Below, piece by piece: positions 17,599-27,026 of a stretch of 61,697 bases of DNA. Source of the DNA: an uncultured Peptococcaceae bacterium. GTDB taxonomy: Bacteria; Bacillota; Desulfotomaculia; Desulfotomaculales; Desulfocucumaceae. Location: positions 1-61,697 of the forward strand of contig CATZDY010000001.1 in NCBI GenBank assembly GCA_958417755.1, written 5' to 3'. A program made the translations under genes and the position numbers. The notes under the pieces are model-generated. The model made no database searches. It saw nothing but the letters and a program-made list of their open reading frames with translations, and was not told where the DNA came from. The first letter of the stretch is position 1. Every line of letters begins with the position of its first letter.

Positions 17599-17829
17599 TC
17601 AGTCCTTTGTAATATCAATGGTTTGTCCTCCAGAGGGTTCCAGAGGAATAATAAGCCAGCCGATTAGATACAATAAAATACCAGGAAGGATAATAATGGA
17701 TAAACCCACATAAATCAAGCGTACCAGGGTGGGATCACATTTAAAATATTCTGCTAAACCTCCACAAATACCAGCTATCATCCGGTTTCTGGGAGAACGA
17801 TACAATCGTTTATAGCTTATCTTAAACAC
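17599..17829 (-). CDS. PspC-domain small membrane protein
   Basis: A protein of ~76 residues consisting of a PspC domain: YRSPRNRMIAGICGGLAEYF followed by DPTLVRLIYVGL and one to two membrane helices (LSIIILPGILLYLIGWLIIP). PspC proteins take part in envelope stress responses; small single-domain versions occur across Firmicutes. The start is uncertain: GTG at 17829 directly abuts AAAGGA, while an ATA three codons later would have normal spacing. It is monocistronic on the minus strand. Confidence 0.85.
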   Translation of the reverse strand: MFKISYKRLYRSPRNRMIAGICGGLAEYFKCDPTLVRLIYVGLSIIILPGILLYLIGWLIIPLEPSGGQTIDITKD

Positions 17830-18164
17830 TCCTTTGGGCTTTTATGAATCTATGTTCTATCTATATAGACGTGAAAGGGGGAGGAAATGTTTCAAAATTG
17901 CTAAATAAAAATATAATAATTTTTGTGGGTTTTTTAGGGTTAAAATACAAATTGAGGAAATCATGATAAGAAGGTTAATGATAAGAAGGTTTTTTTAAGG
18001 TTGAAATGGAATATAACTAACTTATGAAAGAAAGAGAGAATCGTGCCTGGTTTGAAAACCTGGTTTCATTGCTAAGGGGGTGATGACAGAATCAAGGATG
18101 GTTTATTGGTCGGTTTCAGGGTATCCCCAATGTAGGCAGGTTTAACTTAAAGGAGGTTGTTTTT
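17830..18164 (+). other. Intergenic stretch with a 15-bp tandem duplication
   Basis: No gene was seen between the divergent PspC and DUF6612-like genes. ATGATAAGAAGGTTA at 17964-17978 is repeated at once, with one change at the last base, at 17979-17993. Clear promoter pairs were not found. AAAGGAGG just before 18165 is the ribosome binding site of the next gene. Confidence 0.5.
17964..17993 (+). repeat. 15-bp tandem duplication
   Basis: Two adjacent copies of ATGATAAGAAGGTT plus one base (A in the first, T in the second). Most likely a slippage duplication; it falls in the upstream region of the secreted protein gene and could change promoter spacing. Confidence 0.8.
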
Positions 18165-19469
18165 TTGAAAAGAAAGTTGTGTATCTTATTGGCAGTTACA
18201 ATGTTCACTTTGTTAACAGTTGTTCCTGCAATGGCTTCAGAGCCACCGGCTTTGCAACTCAATGGTGAACTGGTAACCGTTTCATTGCAATTGGAAAATG
18301 GTAACACTGTGATTGGAACTGATGATTATGCTCGCTTGACCGGTGCAACGGTAACCATGGATACCGCGAACAATCAAATGAAAATCGAGCAAAATGGAAA
18401 ATCCTTGGTTCTAACCTTTGGCAATACCACTGCTTCCTTGGATGGTGAATCCTTGGTTCTGCCTTTAGCTCCTGAAAAGGCAGGGAATGCAGCAATTATT
18501 CCTTTGGCCTCTGTGGCCCGGGCTTTTGGTTATGATGTACAATGGGTGCCTGAGAAATGGCAGGTTATCATGGGACAAGCCCAAAGCGAGAATGCTACAG
18601 CTAACCTGACGCCCACAGATATATTGGCAAAATCCAATGCTGCTTCATTGGCTTATAATACCTATTCTATGAATGGTAAAATGGATATGACCATGAAGAT
18701 AACAGCAGATGGTAAGGATTTGGATTTAGGCAATATGGAAACCACCACAGATATGAAAGCCCAATACCGCCATGACCCCATGGCCATTTATGTCAAGCAA
18801 ACCATTCAAAAAACCCCTGGTAGTGTAGAGAAATCCGGTGCTTTGACAATGGAAGATATGGCTGTGGAAACCTATATGACAGATAAAAATATGTATATGA
18901 ATTTACCCAATGTGGGTTGGGTGAAATATGATTCTCCCATCAATGAAGGCCTTTGGAAAGAGTTACAAGATGTACAAAGTGACCCGTTAAAAATTGTGCA
19001 GCAAATGAAGGATTTCGGCATTGATGTGAAATTTGCTGAAGAGCAAGAAATCAACGGCAAACAATATTATGTGCTAAAAGCTGATATGGATCCGAACAAA
19101 TTTATGCAGAGTTATAAAGATCTTGTATCTGATATGATGCCTGCTTTGGATCAAGAGGATGAAAATGTAGATATAGAAAAAATGTTAGACAATATGAAAA
19201 TGACCTTTGCTTATACAGCTTATATCAACAAAGAAACCATGATCAGCGATAAAATTGATATGGACTATACGGTGGATTTTGATTTACCCCTTGATGAAAT
19301 TGTAGATGCCAACACTGCAGATACCACAGAATTACCCCAATCCATTCAAATGACCATGACTGGTACAGGAACATTTAATATTACAGGATTGGGTGACGAA
19401 TTTGTGGAGCCTGATTTGAGTCAAGCAGTGGATGCAAAGGATCTACCGGAAGATGCTATACAAGAATAA
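18165..19469 (+). CDS. Secreted copper-amine-oxidase-N / DUF6612-like protein
   Basis: A protein of 434 residues with a Sec signal peptide (basic MKRK, hydrophobic core, AMA-S cleavage site near residue 24). Residues ~30-140 resemble the copper amine oxidase N-terminal domain common in Clostridia (AIIPLASVARAFGYDVQWV), which lacks any catalytic copper site. The rest, rich in Met, Thr and Asp, resembles DUF6612/LolA-like lipoprotein folds (SMNGKMDMTMKI, WVKYD, FNITGLG). No lipobox Cys was seen. It is likely exported and may bind a ligand or cell-wall component; function unknown. Starts with TTG after AAAGGAGG and ends in its own terminator. Confidence 0.8.
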   Translation: MKRKLCILLAVTMFTLLTVVPAMASEPPALQLNGELVTVSLQLENGNTVIGTDDYARLTGATVTMDTANNQMKIEQNGKSLVLTFGNTTASLDGESLVLPLAPEKAGNAAIIPLASVARAFGYDVQWVPEKWQVIMGQAQSENATANLTPTDILAKSNAASLAYNTYSMNGKMDMTMKITADGKDLDLGNMETTTDMKAQYRHDPMAIYVKQTIQKTPGSVEKSGALTMEDMAVETYMTDKNMYMNLPNVGWVKYDSPINEGLWKELQDVQSDPLKIVQQMKDFGIDVKFAEEQEINGKQYYVLKADMDPNKFMQSYKDLVSDMMPALDQEDENVDIEKMLDNMKMTFAYTAYINKETMISDKIDMDYTVDFDLPLDEIVDANTADTTELPQSIQMTMTGTGTFNITGLGDEFVEPDLSQAVDAKDLPEDAIQE

Positions 19470-19523
19470 TAACAAATTCAGGGATAGAAATAGTATCAAA
19501 AGCATAAAGAACAAGGATTTCAA

Positions 19524-19567
19524 AAGGGTCTATTGCCAAAAATTGCAATAGACCCTTCCTTTTTTAT
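19524..19567 (+). terminator. Terminator after the DUF6612-like gene
   Basis: A 13-bp perfect stem, AAGGGTCTATTGC with GCAATAGACCCTT, 8-base loop, is followed by CCTTTTTTATT. Confidence 0.9.
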
Positions 19568-20022
19568 TGGTATTAGTCTGACATGGGGGAAAACTTACCA
19601 TAGAATCCACTGGAAAGAGCAGGGAATTAACACAGACTTTTCTACTATACACGATATTACAAACTGGAGTGAACTTGCGAAATTGGTGTTAGAGTAGCCA
19701 TCCGCTCTTTGGTCTACTATGGCCTTTTTAGCATTATATTTACAAGCAATGGATATCTCGCTTCTGTTCGGAAGCTGACTATTATTTCTAATGCTAACCT
19801 GTGATAGGCGGCTATTTATCCAGCCGGATTGGCAAAAAAACGATTATTCTGGGGTTTGCAGTCCTTGTTTTTGCTATTCGTGTATGAATTTGTTTGCCTC
19901 TTATAACTGGATGATTAGGTATGCCATGAGAATCAAGAAACAAAATGATCCGTTCACTTCTGCTTCCTGCATGGTTAGGGAAATGCAGAATATAACAAAA
20001 CAAGGAATAAGATTTAGCTCAG
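19568..20022 (+). other. Gene-poor stretch, possible gene remnants
   Basis: About 450 bases with no intact gene. A 29-residue stretch at 19798-19887 looks like a transporter C-terminus (see separate entry). The rest shows stops in all frames and no recognisable motif. Confidence 0.4.
19798..19887 (+). pseudogene. Possible C-terminal remnant of a TauE/SafE-like permease
   Basis: This frame reads PVIGGYLSSRIGKKTIILGF and continues as a hydrophobic helix before a stop. A Gly-Gly-x-Leu-x-x-Arg turn followed by a last membrane helix is typical of the end of sulfite/sulfonate exporters (TauE/SafE). A stop codon immediately precedes it and no start is present. The match is short and by eye. Confidence 0.22.
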
Positions 20023-20051
20023 TTGACAATGGTTACAAAAAATGCTATTTT
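20023..20051 (+). promoter_or_regulatory. Promoter for mop
   Basis: A consensus TTGACA (20023-20028) and TATTTT (20046-20051) are 17 bases apart; the start codon of mop is about 50 bases downstream. Confidence 0.7.
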
Positions 20052-20101
20052 CACCTAAAGAAATGATTTTAAAAATCTGATAAACAGAAGAAGGTGAGAA
20101 A

Positions 20102-20314
20102 ATGAAGCTGAGTGCCAGAAATCAAATCGCCGGAAAAATCATTGAAATCAAAGAAGGAAAGGTCAATGATATTGTTATCATGGACATTGGCGGTGGCAAC
20201 CGTATTACTGCAACCATTTCAGTGGATGCGGTGAAAGAATTGGATTTAAAAGTGGGTTCTGAGGCAATTGCAGTGATCAAAGCTACTTCTGTAATGATTG
20301 GCATTCCTGAATAA
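20102..20314 (+). CDS. mop: Molbindin (single TOBE/Mop domain)
   Basis: A protein of 70 residues that is a single Mop/TOBE domain: SARNQIAGKIIEIKEGKVN at the start and AVIKATSVMIGI at the end. Molbindins assemble as hexamers that bind molybdate or tungstate and buffer it in the cytoplasm. Starts at ATG 20102 after GAAGGTGAGAA. It is monocistronic with its own promoter and terminator; no molybdate transporter or cofactor gene lies beside it. Presence suggests use of molybdo- or tungsto-enzymes, as usual in anaerobic Clostridia. Confidence 0.93.
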   Translation: MKLSARNQIAGKIIEIKEGKVNDIVIMDIGGGNRITATISVDAVKELDLKVGSEAIAVIKATSVMIGIPE

Positions 20315-20373
20315 TCTGATCTGCACTTTTAGCAACAATGAGGAATTGGTTGGACAATACAAAATGGCATAAA

Positions 20374-20410
20374 AAGGAACTTTTGCAATAAGAGAAGTTC
20401 CTTTTTTTTA
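20374..20410 (+). terminator. Terminator after mop
   Basis: AAGGAACTT and AAGTTCCTT pair over a 12-base loop, followed by a run of T. Confidence 0.88.
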
Positions 20411-20649
20411 TTGAGCAAAGGTTTATCAAGCATTTAAAGGAAAATATAGGTAAAATATTGGTGATTTTAACAATGATTTTATTTGGGTTTAAATAAAGAT
20501 AATATTAACTGATTTTTATAGGGGTTATGGGTTTTGGTTGGGTAAATTGGTATAATGTTGAATAAAGCAATAAATTCGCCTATTCATCACTGTAGCCAAA
20601 GGAATAGAAGGGGGCTTTTTTTGGGGGAGGGAGCTTAGCCAGCAAAGTA
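20411..20649 (+). other. AT-rich intergenic stretch
   Basis: No gene was seen. A TGGTATAAT motif near 20548-20556 could be an extended -10 promoter, about 150 bases upstream of recJ, in addition to the better promoter at 20650-20678. Confidence 0.3.
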
Positions 20650-20678
20650 TTGCCACCTTACCAAACCTTAGATATAAT
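20650..20678 (+). promoter_or_regulatory. Promoter for recJ
   Basis: TTGCCA (20650-20655) and TATAAT (20673-20678) are 17 bases apart. The expected transcript starts about 25 bases before the recJ ATG. Confidence 0.75.
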
Positions 20679-20709
20679 CTAAAGAATACATAAAGATAGC
20701 GGGGATTGC

Positions 20710-23445
20710 ATGAAACTAGAAAAAACATGGCAGGTAAAGCAAGGCAATCCTGCCTTGGAGTATATATTGCAGCATGAGCTGGGGGTTTCTGCGGTACTGG
20801 CTCGTTTGCTGGTCAATCGAGGTATTTATACTGTTGAGGAAGCAAGGGTGTATTTAGAGGCAGAGCCTACCCAATGGTATGATCCCTTTTTGCTGGCTGA
20901 TATGGAAAAAGCAGTGGCCCGGATTCAGCAGGCGCTTCGGCTTTCGGAAAACATATTCATTTACGGGGATTATGATGCAGACGGCATTACCTCCACTGCC
21001 CTTTTGGTCAAGGTATTACGCTGTTTAGGAGGAAATGTCCAATTTTTTATCCCCCAACGGTTAACCCAAGGGTATGGTTTGCATTTGCCTGCTGTGCAAG
21101 AAATCTGGCACCAGGGGTGCTCTTTATTGATTACCGTGGATTGTGGGATCAGTGCCCTGGAGGTGGTCCAAGCTGTGTTGGCCGCTGGGGGACCAGACAT
21201 TATCATTACGGATCATCATGAGGTGCCGGACATCCTTCCCCCAGCCTTGGCTGTCATTAACCCCAAACGAAAGGATTGCTCCTATCCTTTTAAAGAGCTG
21301 GCAGGCGTAGGTGTGGCTTTGAAATTAGCCCAAGGGATATTGCAAGAAAACATGGAGTCCATACAATGGCAGGAGTACTTGGATTTGGCTTGCGTGGGAA
21401 CCATTGCGGATGTGGTTGACTTACAAGGAGAAAACCGCATGTTGGTCAAACAGGGCTTAGCCCAAATTTCTTCCCATTCTTCCCCGGGATTGCAAGCTTT
21501 ACTGACAGTGGCTGGGATAAAAGAGGAGTCTCTAAGAGCCAGGGAAATTGCCTTTGGGGTGGCGCCCCGGCTGAATGCTGCTGGGAGAATGGGAGACGCC
21601 ACCATGGCAGTGGATTTATTGCTAAGTGAAAATCCGGATGAAGCGGCTGCCTTGGCCATACAATTAAATAAAATCAATCAGGACCGGCAAAGAACAGAAA
21701 GCGTTGTTTTGGCAGAGGCTTTGGGGATGTTGGACGGGAATCCTGCTTTGTGCACAGAGGTGATTGTTTTAGGGACAAAGGACTGGCATCCTGGGGTTAT
21801 CGGAATTGTGGCCTCCCGGCTGGTGGAAAAATATAGTCGTCCGGTATTATTGGTGGCTTTTACCTCAGAAGGTGAAGGAAAGGGATCTGGGCGCAGTATT
21901 CCTGGGTTTCATTTGTATGAGGCCTTAGCCCATTGTCAAGAATATTTGTTAAACTTTGGCGGACATGCCCAAGCAGTGGGTTTTTCCCTGGCCCCTGAAC
22001 ATTTGGATTTGTTTCGCCAAGCCATCAATGACCATGCGGCTAGGGTTAGGGTGCAAGATGGCCTGGGCCTTACCTTGGATTTGGATGGCTTGGTGTCTTT
22101 GGAGGATATTTCTTTGTCTTTGGCTGAAGAAATATCTTTGCTGGCTCCCTTGGGCCAGGGAAATCCCGGTCCCTTGTTGGGTTGTTACAAGGCCCAATTA
22201 TTATCTTGCCGGAGTGTAGGCCGGGATAATAAGCATGTAAAGCTGTTGGTAAAGGGAGAACAAGTTGTTTTGGATGGGATTGCTTTTCATCAAGCCCATC
22301 GATTGGCTGCCTTGGAAGAAACAAAAACAGTGGATCTTGCCTTTGTACCCACCATCAATCATTGGAATGGAAAAACCAGTGTGCAGTTGGAGATTATGGA
22401 TATGAAACCATCTAGCCAGGAGATTGCCTGGACGGGGAGGCCGGAACATACCATGTTTTTGTCTCCAGAAGAAGCTTTGCAATCCATGGAAAATTTGGGA
22501 ACAGCGGCTTTTTTGCCCACATTTGCGGTACAGCAGTTACAGGGGGCTTCTTGTATGCTTCCTTTTTTAAACACCAGTGTACCCTGGGAAGCATATGGGC
22601 ATAGAATGAAGGAAACGAAACAAGAAACAGAGGATGCAGGGTCCATCAAACATTGTGCCTTACAGCCTGCTTTTCATCCCATAGCCCATAGGCCTTGGGG
22701 GTTAAAAATGTTGCTACAAAGACCGGGGACTTCTTTGGTCATAGCCTGTAGTCCTGTCCGCACGGTGGAATTGGCTTTTTACTTGCAAGGGGAGGGAATT
22801 CCCGCTGTTTTTCTTCATCGAGGGCTGGAAAAAGACAGGATTACCTTTTGTTTACAAAAAGCCTGGGAGCAGGCTTTGGTGATGGTGATAACGCCGGAAA
22901 TGCTGCCTTTGCTGGAGGAGCATATGCCGGAACGTATTGTTTACTATGATCCTCCTTTTTCCAAAGAAGAGCTTTGGTATACAAATCCAGAATATCAAGC
23001 CTGTAAAGTTTACGACGGCTTTGGCCCAAAAGGGCTTGAGGATTGCAGCAAAATGGCGGCAGCTTGTTTTCCTGACAGGGAGATGTTATTAAAAATGTAT
23101 GCCCATATGCGACGTAAGGGGCCCAAAATACAGCTGTCATCCGAAGCTGTCCCCTCTTTTTTGCGCCAAGCTGGGCTTACCAATGCAGGGGAAATGACCA
23201 TGGCTTTGGGATTAGGGATTTTTGCTGAGCTAGGCCTTTTGCAGTATGAATGGGAGCCAGGTCCACACCCTGGGTGTATGGTGTATCGCTTGCAGCTTCT
23301 TCCCACCAAAGGAAAGAAGGATTTGTCCTGTTCTGCTGCCTTTTGTGCCAGCAAAACTGCCAGGGAAATGGTGACGGGTTGGTGGAAGGAACTGTTATCC
23401 CTATGTGAAGGCGTCAAACAACAACAATCTGAGATTTTAATATAA
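20710..23445 (+). CDS. recJ: Single-stranded-DNA-specific exonuclease RecJ
   Basis: A 5'-3' ssDNA exonuclease of 911 residues acting in recombinational and mismatch repair. The DHH domain shows GDYDADGITST near residue 87 and IIITDHHEVPD near 164; the DHHA1 part shows GSGRSIPGFHL near 394 and NFGGHAQAVGFSL near 415. An OB-like domain follows. The last ~330 residues form the Gram-positive extra C-terminal domain, which looks like a RecA-type fold without a Walker A motif. The protein is longer than the ~560-residue proteobacterial enzyme and somewhat longer than many Firmicutes versions. ATG 20710 has only a weak purine-rich site (GCGGGGA). Confidence 0.95.
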   Translation: MKLEKTWQVKQGNPALEYILQHELGVSAVLARLLVNRGIYTVEEARVYLEAEPTQWYDPFLLADMEKAVARIQQALRLSENIFIYGDYDADGITSTALLVKVLRCLGGNVQFFIPQRLTQGYGLHLPAVQEIWHQGCSLLITVDCGISALEVVQAVLAAGGPDIIITDHHEVPDILPPALAVINPKRKDCSYPFKELAGVGVALKLAQGILQENMESIQWQEYLDLACVGTIADVVDLQGENRMLVKQGLAQISSHSSPGLQALLTVAGIKEESLRAREIAFGVAPRLNAAGRMGDATMAVDLLLSENPDEAAALAIQLNKINQDRQRTESVVLAEALGMLDGNPALCTEVIVLGTKDWHPGVIGIVASRLVEKYSRPVLLVAFTSEGEGKGSGRSIPGFHLYEALAHCQEYLLNFGGHAQAVGFSLAPEHLDLFRQAINDHAARVRVQDGLGLTLDLDGLVSLEDISLSLAEEISLLAPLGQGNPGPLLGCYKAQLLSCRSVGRDNKHVKLLVKGEQVVLDGIAFHQAHRLAALEETKTVDLAFVPTINHWNGKTSVQLEIMDMKPSSQEIAWTGRPEHTMFLSPEEALQSMENLGTAAFLPTFAVQQLQGASCMLPFLNTSVPWEAYGHRMKETKQETEDAGSIKHCALQPAFHPIAHRPWGLKMLLQRPGTSLVIACSPVRTVELAFYLQGEGIPAVFLHRGLEKDRITFCLQKAWEQALVMVITPEMLPLLEEHMPERIVYYDPPFSKEELWYTNPEYQACKVYDGFGPKGLEDCSKMAAACFPDREMLLKMYAHMRRKGPKIQLSSEAVPSFLRQAGLTNAGEMTMALGLGIFAELGLLQYEWEPGPHPGCMVYRLQLLPTKGKKDLSCSAAFCASKTAREMVTGWWKELLSLCEGVKQQQSEILI

Positions 23446-23572
23446 GAAAAAAGGCTTAAAAACAAAAAACAAGAAAAACATAGGGCTTAGGGGAGAAATT
23501 TCGTTTCTTTACCCCAAAGGAAGGGGTATAATGAAGAAAATACACATTCATGCGGGGATGGAGGGATTGTAT

Positions 23573-25762
23573 ATGGATATTGAAGATGTGGTGAAAAAGT
23601 TCATACAATATAATCCCCGTGGTGATGTGTCATTGTTGCGCAAAGCTTATGCTTGTGCAGAGGAAGCCCATAGGGGACAACGCCGTTTTTCCGGGGAAGA
23701 ATACATTGTACATCCGCTCAATGTGGCTATGATTTTGGCTGACTTGGAAATGGATTTGGAAACTTTGCTGGCTGGTTTGTTGCATGATGTGGTGGAGGAT
23801 ACCAAATGGTCCTTGGCAGAGATTGAGGCGGAATTCGGCAAGGAAGTGGCTTTGTTGGTGGATGGGTTAACCAAATTAAGCCGCTTGGAGTTTAAATCCA
23901 AAGAGGAACAACAGGCGGAAAACCTACGCAAAATGTTTTTGGCCATGGCCAAGGATATTCGGGTTATTTTAATCAAATTGGCTGATCGTTTGCATAATAT
24001 GCGTACATTGCGCTATCAGAAGGAAACAAAGCAAAAGGAAATTGCCCGGGAGACCATGGAAATCTATGCACCCTTGGCCAACCGATTGGGGATTTATAAA
24101 TTAAAATGGGAATTAGAGGATTTATCCTTTCGTTATATCAATCCTGAAGCTTATTATGATTTGGCCGAAAAAATTGCCAAAACCAGAGTCAAACGGGAAG
24201 AATATATCAAAGGCGCTATTGCAATCTTAAACGAAAAATTAGAAGAAGTGGGCATTGAGGCGGATATTCAAGGGCGCCCCAAACATTTGTATAGTATTTA
24301 TCAAAAGATGCAAAGAAATCAAAAGGATTTAAGTGAAATTTATGATGCCATGGCAGTGCGTATGATTGTGCATACAGTGAAAGATTGCTATGGTATTTTA
24401 GGCATTGTGCATACTTTATGGAAGCCTATCCCAGGGCAGTTTGATGATTACATTGCCATGCCAAAACCTAATATGTATCAATCCTTGCATACCTCTGTCA
24501 TGGGCTATAAAGGGGAACCCTTGGAAATACAAATACGAACCTGGGATATGCACCGCACGTCAGAATACGGGATTGCCGCTCATTGGCGTTATAAAGAGGG
24601 GGGCAAAGGGGACAAAGAACTGGAACAGAAATTAGCTTGGTTGCGCCAATTGATGGAGTGGCAAAGGGATTTAAGAGATGCCCATGAGTTCATGGAAACC
24701 CTGAAAATAGATTTCTTTACAGATACAGTGTTTGTTTTCACTCCTAAAGGGGATGTGGTAGAACTTCCTTCTGGCTCTACTCCTGTGGACTTTGCCTTTC
24801 GGGTACATACCCAGGTGGGATGTGGTTGTGTGGGGGCTAAGATTAACAATAAAATTGTTCCCTTGGACCATAAGTTAAAAAATGGAGATATTGTGGAAAT
24901 CCTAACTTCTAAAACCTCAGCTGGTCCCAGCAGGGATTGGTTGGCTTTTGTCAAGACCTCCCAAGCAAAAAACAGGATTCGCCACTGGTTTAAACGGGCC
25001 CAAAGGGAAGAATTGGTGGCTAAAGGCAAGGATTTGCTGGAAAAAGAGGCCAAAAAATTGTTGTCCTTTGACTTGGATTTGCTAAAAAGTGATAAAATGC
25101 TGGAAATCGGGAAGAGATATAGTTTACAAACCTTAGAAGACATTTATTTGGCTGTGGGAGACGGGGTTATCAATCCTGTGTCCATTGTGAATAAGTTAAA
25201 GGGAGATCAAAAACCCAAGGAAAAAGGAACTGTGGAAGAAGAGCTGCAACAATTGGCCATGGAAGTGCGGGCCAAACCGGATTGGGGGCGGCCGGTGCAA
25301 GGAATCCGGGTCCGGGGTATTGATAATATATTAATTCGTTTGGCCAACTGTTGTAATCCTGTGCCAGGAGATCCCATAGCTGGTTATATTACCCGGGGTA
25401 GGGGGGTTACCATTCACCGCCAAGATTGTAGTAATATGGCTGTATTTCAGCGTAATGAGACGGATCGGTTGGTGGAAGTTGCTTGGGATGAGGATTTTCA
25501 AGCGCCTTTCCAAGTAAAACTGGAAATAGAGGCCATGGATAGGGCGGGGATGCTCAGCGATATTTTGGCTGTATTGGTGGAACTAAAATTAAACGCCAAT
25601 TCTGTGAGTGCCAAAGGACATCAGGATTCTGCTACCATTGAAATGCTTTTGTATGTAAAAAGCAGGGAACAGCTGGATTATATTATGGCCAGAATCAACC
25701 GGGTGAAAGATGTCTATGGGGTGCACAGAACCAGTAGTCCGATTAACTTTAATGTGGAGTGA
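23573..25762 (+). CDS. relA: Bifunctional (p)ppGpp synthetase/hydrolase RelA/SpoT
   Basis: A Rel-type long RSH protein of ~729 residues controlling the stringent response. The N-terminal HD hydrolase shows FSGEEYIVHPLNVAMILA and the metal-binding LLHDVVEDT; the synthetase domain shows GRPKHLYSIYQKM and PKPNMYQSLHTSV; a TGS domain starts at DTVFVFTPKGDVVELP; and a C-terminal ACT domain ends the protein. A zinc-finger-like CCNPVPGD region precedes the ACT. An intact HD box suggests hydrolase activity is kept. ATG 23573 with GGAGGGATT upstream is preferred over ATG 23531. It is followed after 8 bases by dtd, the usual partner. Confidence 0.96.
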   Translation: MDIEDVVKKFIQYNPRGDVSLLRKAYACAEEAHRGQRRFSGEEYIVHPLNVAMILADLEMDLETLLAGLLHDVVEDTKWSLAEIEAEFGKEVALLVDGLTKLSRLEFKSKEEQQAENLRKMFLAMAKDIRVILIKLADRLHNMRTLRYQKETKQKEIARETMEIYAPLANRLGIYKLKWELEDLSFRYINPEAYYDLAEKIAKTRVKREEYIKGAIAILNEKLEEVGIEADIQGRPKHLYSIYQKMQRNQKDLSEIYDAMAVRMIVHTVKDCYGILGIVHTLWKPIPGQFDDYIAMPKPNMYQSLHTSVMGYKGEPLEIQIRTWDMHRTSEYGIAAHWRYKEGGKGDKELEQKLAWLRQLMEWQRDLRDAHEFMETLKIDFFTDTVFVFTPKGDVVELPSGSTPVDFAFRVHTQVGCGCVGAKINNKIVPLDHKLKNGDIVEILTSKTSAGPSRDWLAFVKTSQAKNRIRHWFKRAQREELVAKGKDLLEKEAKKLLSFDLDLLKSDKMLEIGKRYSLQTLEDIYLAVGDGVINPVSIVNKLKGDQKPKEKGTVEEELQQLAMEVRAKPDWGRPVQGIRVRGIDNILIRLANCCNPVPGDPIAGYITRGRGVTIHRQDCSNMAVFQRNETDRLVEVAWDEDFQAPFQVKLEIEAMDRAGMLSDILAVLVELKLNANSVSAKGHQDSATIEMLLYVKSREQLDYIMARINRVKDVYGVHRTSSPINFNVE

Positions 25763-25770
25763 ATGGCAAA

Positions 25771-26235
25771 ATGAGGGCAGTGATACAGCGGGTGTTACGG
25801 GGCTCTGTTACCCTAGAGCCAGGCACAGCAAAGGAACGGAAAGTAGCGGAAATAGAAAATGGTGTGGTAATACTATTAGGGGTGGGGCAAGAAGACGGAC
25901 CAGATGATGCCTGTTATTTGGCCCGCAAAGTGGCTCAGTTGCGTATTTTTGAGGATACAGAGGGAAAACTCAATCTTTCCTTGCTGGAAACAAAAGGAGC
26001 GGCTCTGGTGGTTTCTCAATTTACCTTATACGGAGATTGTCATCAAGGAAGACGTCCCAGCTTTACCCAAGCTGCGCCAGCGGAGCTGGGCAAGTCCCTG
26101 TATGAGGTTTTTATTCAACAGTTAAAAGCATTGAAAGTGCCTGTGGCCACTGGTCAATTTCAGACCCATATGCAAGTGGAAATTATCAATGACGGTCCTG
26201 TGACCATGCTTTTGGATAGCAAAAAAACATTTTAA
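25771..26235 (+). CDS. dtd: D-aminoacyl-tRNA deacylase
   Basis: A protein of 154 residues with the two DTD hallmarks: VSQFTLYGDC near residue 80 and the cross-subunit NDGPVTM (Gly-cisPro) near residue 137. DTD removes D-amino acids, and glycine from tRNA-Ala, to keep translation homochiral. ATG 25771 gives the conserved MRAVIQRV start; an ATG four codons upstream is in frame. Translation is probably coupled to relA (8-base gap). Confidence 0.97.
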   Translation: MRAVIQRVLRGSVTLEPGTAKERKVAEIENGVVILLGVGQEDGPDDACYLARKVAQLRIFEDTEGKLNLSLLETKGAALVVSQFTLYGDCHQGRRPSFTQAAPAELGKSLYEVFIQQLKALKVPVATGQFQTHMQVEIINDGPVTMLLDSKKTF

Positions 26236-26271
26236 CAATAAAAACTGGTTTGTTCACAAGGGGGAATTGTT

Positions 26272-26895
26272 TTGATTTTCGAAGCTCTATCCGTAGGGCC
26301 CATGGATACCAATTGCTATTTGGTGGGATGCGAAAAAACCCGTTTGGCCATGGTGGTGGATCCTGGTTTTGAAGGGAAAAAGATTGTGCAAAAGCTCAAG
26401 GACTTACAACTAACATGCGCCTATATTGTGTTGACCCATGGGCATGTGGATCACCTCAGTGCATTGTCTGAGGTCCAAAAAGCCACGGGAGCCCAGGTAT
26501 TGATCCATCAAGAGGATGCTGCCATGTTAACAGATGCAACATTGAATTTATCCACCCTCATGGGGTCTAGTATTGCCTTACAGCCAGCGGATCGTTTGTT
26601 ACAAGAGGGGAATTGTATTGAAGTAGGTTCTTTGCAAGTCAAGGTGTTGCATACCCCTGGACATACCTTAGGGGGCATTACGTTGGTATTGCCGGATCGT
26701 TTGCTAACCGGGGATACATTGTTCGCCGGTTCCGTAGGACGCTCGGATTTTCCCGGTGGTAGCCACCAACAGCTTATTGCCTCCATTCGAAATAAGTTGT
26801 TGGGATTCCCGGATGAAACAGGTGTGTACCCAGGGCACGGACCAGCCTCCACCATTGGGGAAGAAAAAAGAGATAATCCCTTTTTGCATAGATAA
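26272..26895 (+). CDS. Metallo-beta-lactamase-fold hydrolase (glyoxalase II-like)
   Basis: A protein of 207 residues with the HxHxDH metal motif in LTHGHVDHLS near residue 61 and further ligands in HTPGHTLGG (near 130), TGDTLFAGSVGRSD (near 147) and a final PGHGP. The family includes hydroxyacylglutathione hydrolase-like thioesterases; the exact substrate of the YcbL/YqgX type is unknown. Starts with TTG at 26272. It commonly follows relA-dtd in Firmicutes. A strong terminator follows. Confidence 0.9.
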   Translation: MIFEALSVGPMDTNCYLVGCEKTRLAMVVDPGFEGKKIVQKLKDLQLTCAYIVLTHGHVDHLSALSEVQKATGAQVLIHQEDAAMLTDATLNLSTLMGSSIALQPADRLLQEGNCIEVGSLQVKVLHTPGHTLGGITLVLPDRLLTGDTLFAGSVGRSDFPGGSHQQLIASIRNKLLGFPDETGVYPGHGPASTIGEEKRDNPFLHR

Positions 26896-26900
26896 AAGAT

Positions 26901-26934
26901 AAAAAGGCGAACAAAGTTCGCCTTTTGTTTTTCC
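26901..26934. terminator. Terminator after the metallo-hydrolase
   Basis: AAAAGGCGAAC and GTTCGCCTTTT pair over a 3-base loop, followed by GTTTTT. The leading A run makes it usable in both directions, and the next gene is convergent. Confidence 0.9.
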
Positions 26935-27026
26935 TTTTAAGATACTTAAAAGCGAAAAGCGAACTTTACCATCATCTGGGGATTACTGCTAGGCATGTGT
27001 GGCCAAGAAATCATAGCCAAGTATGC

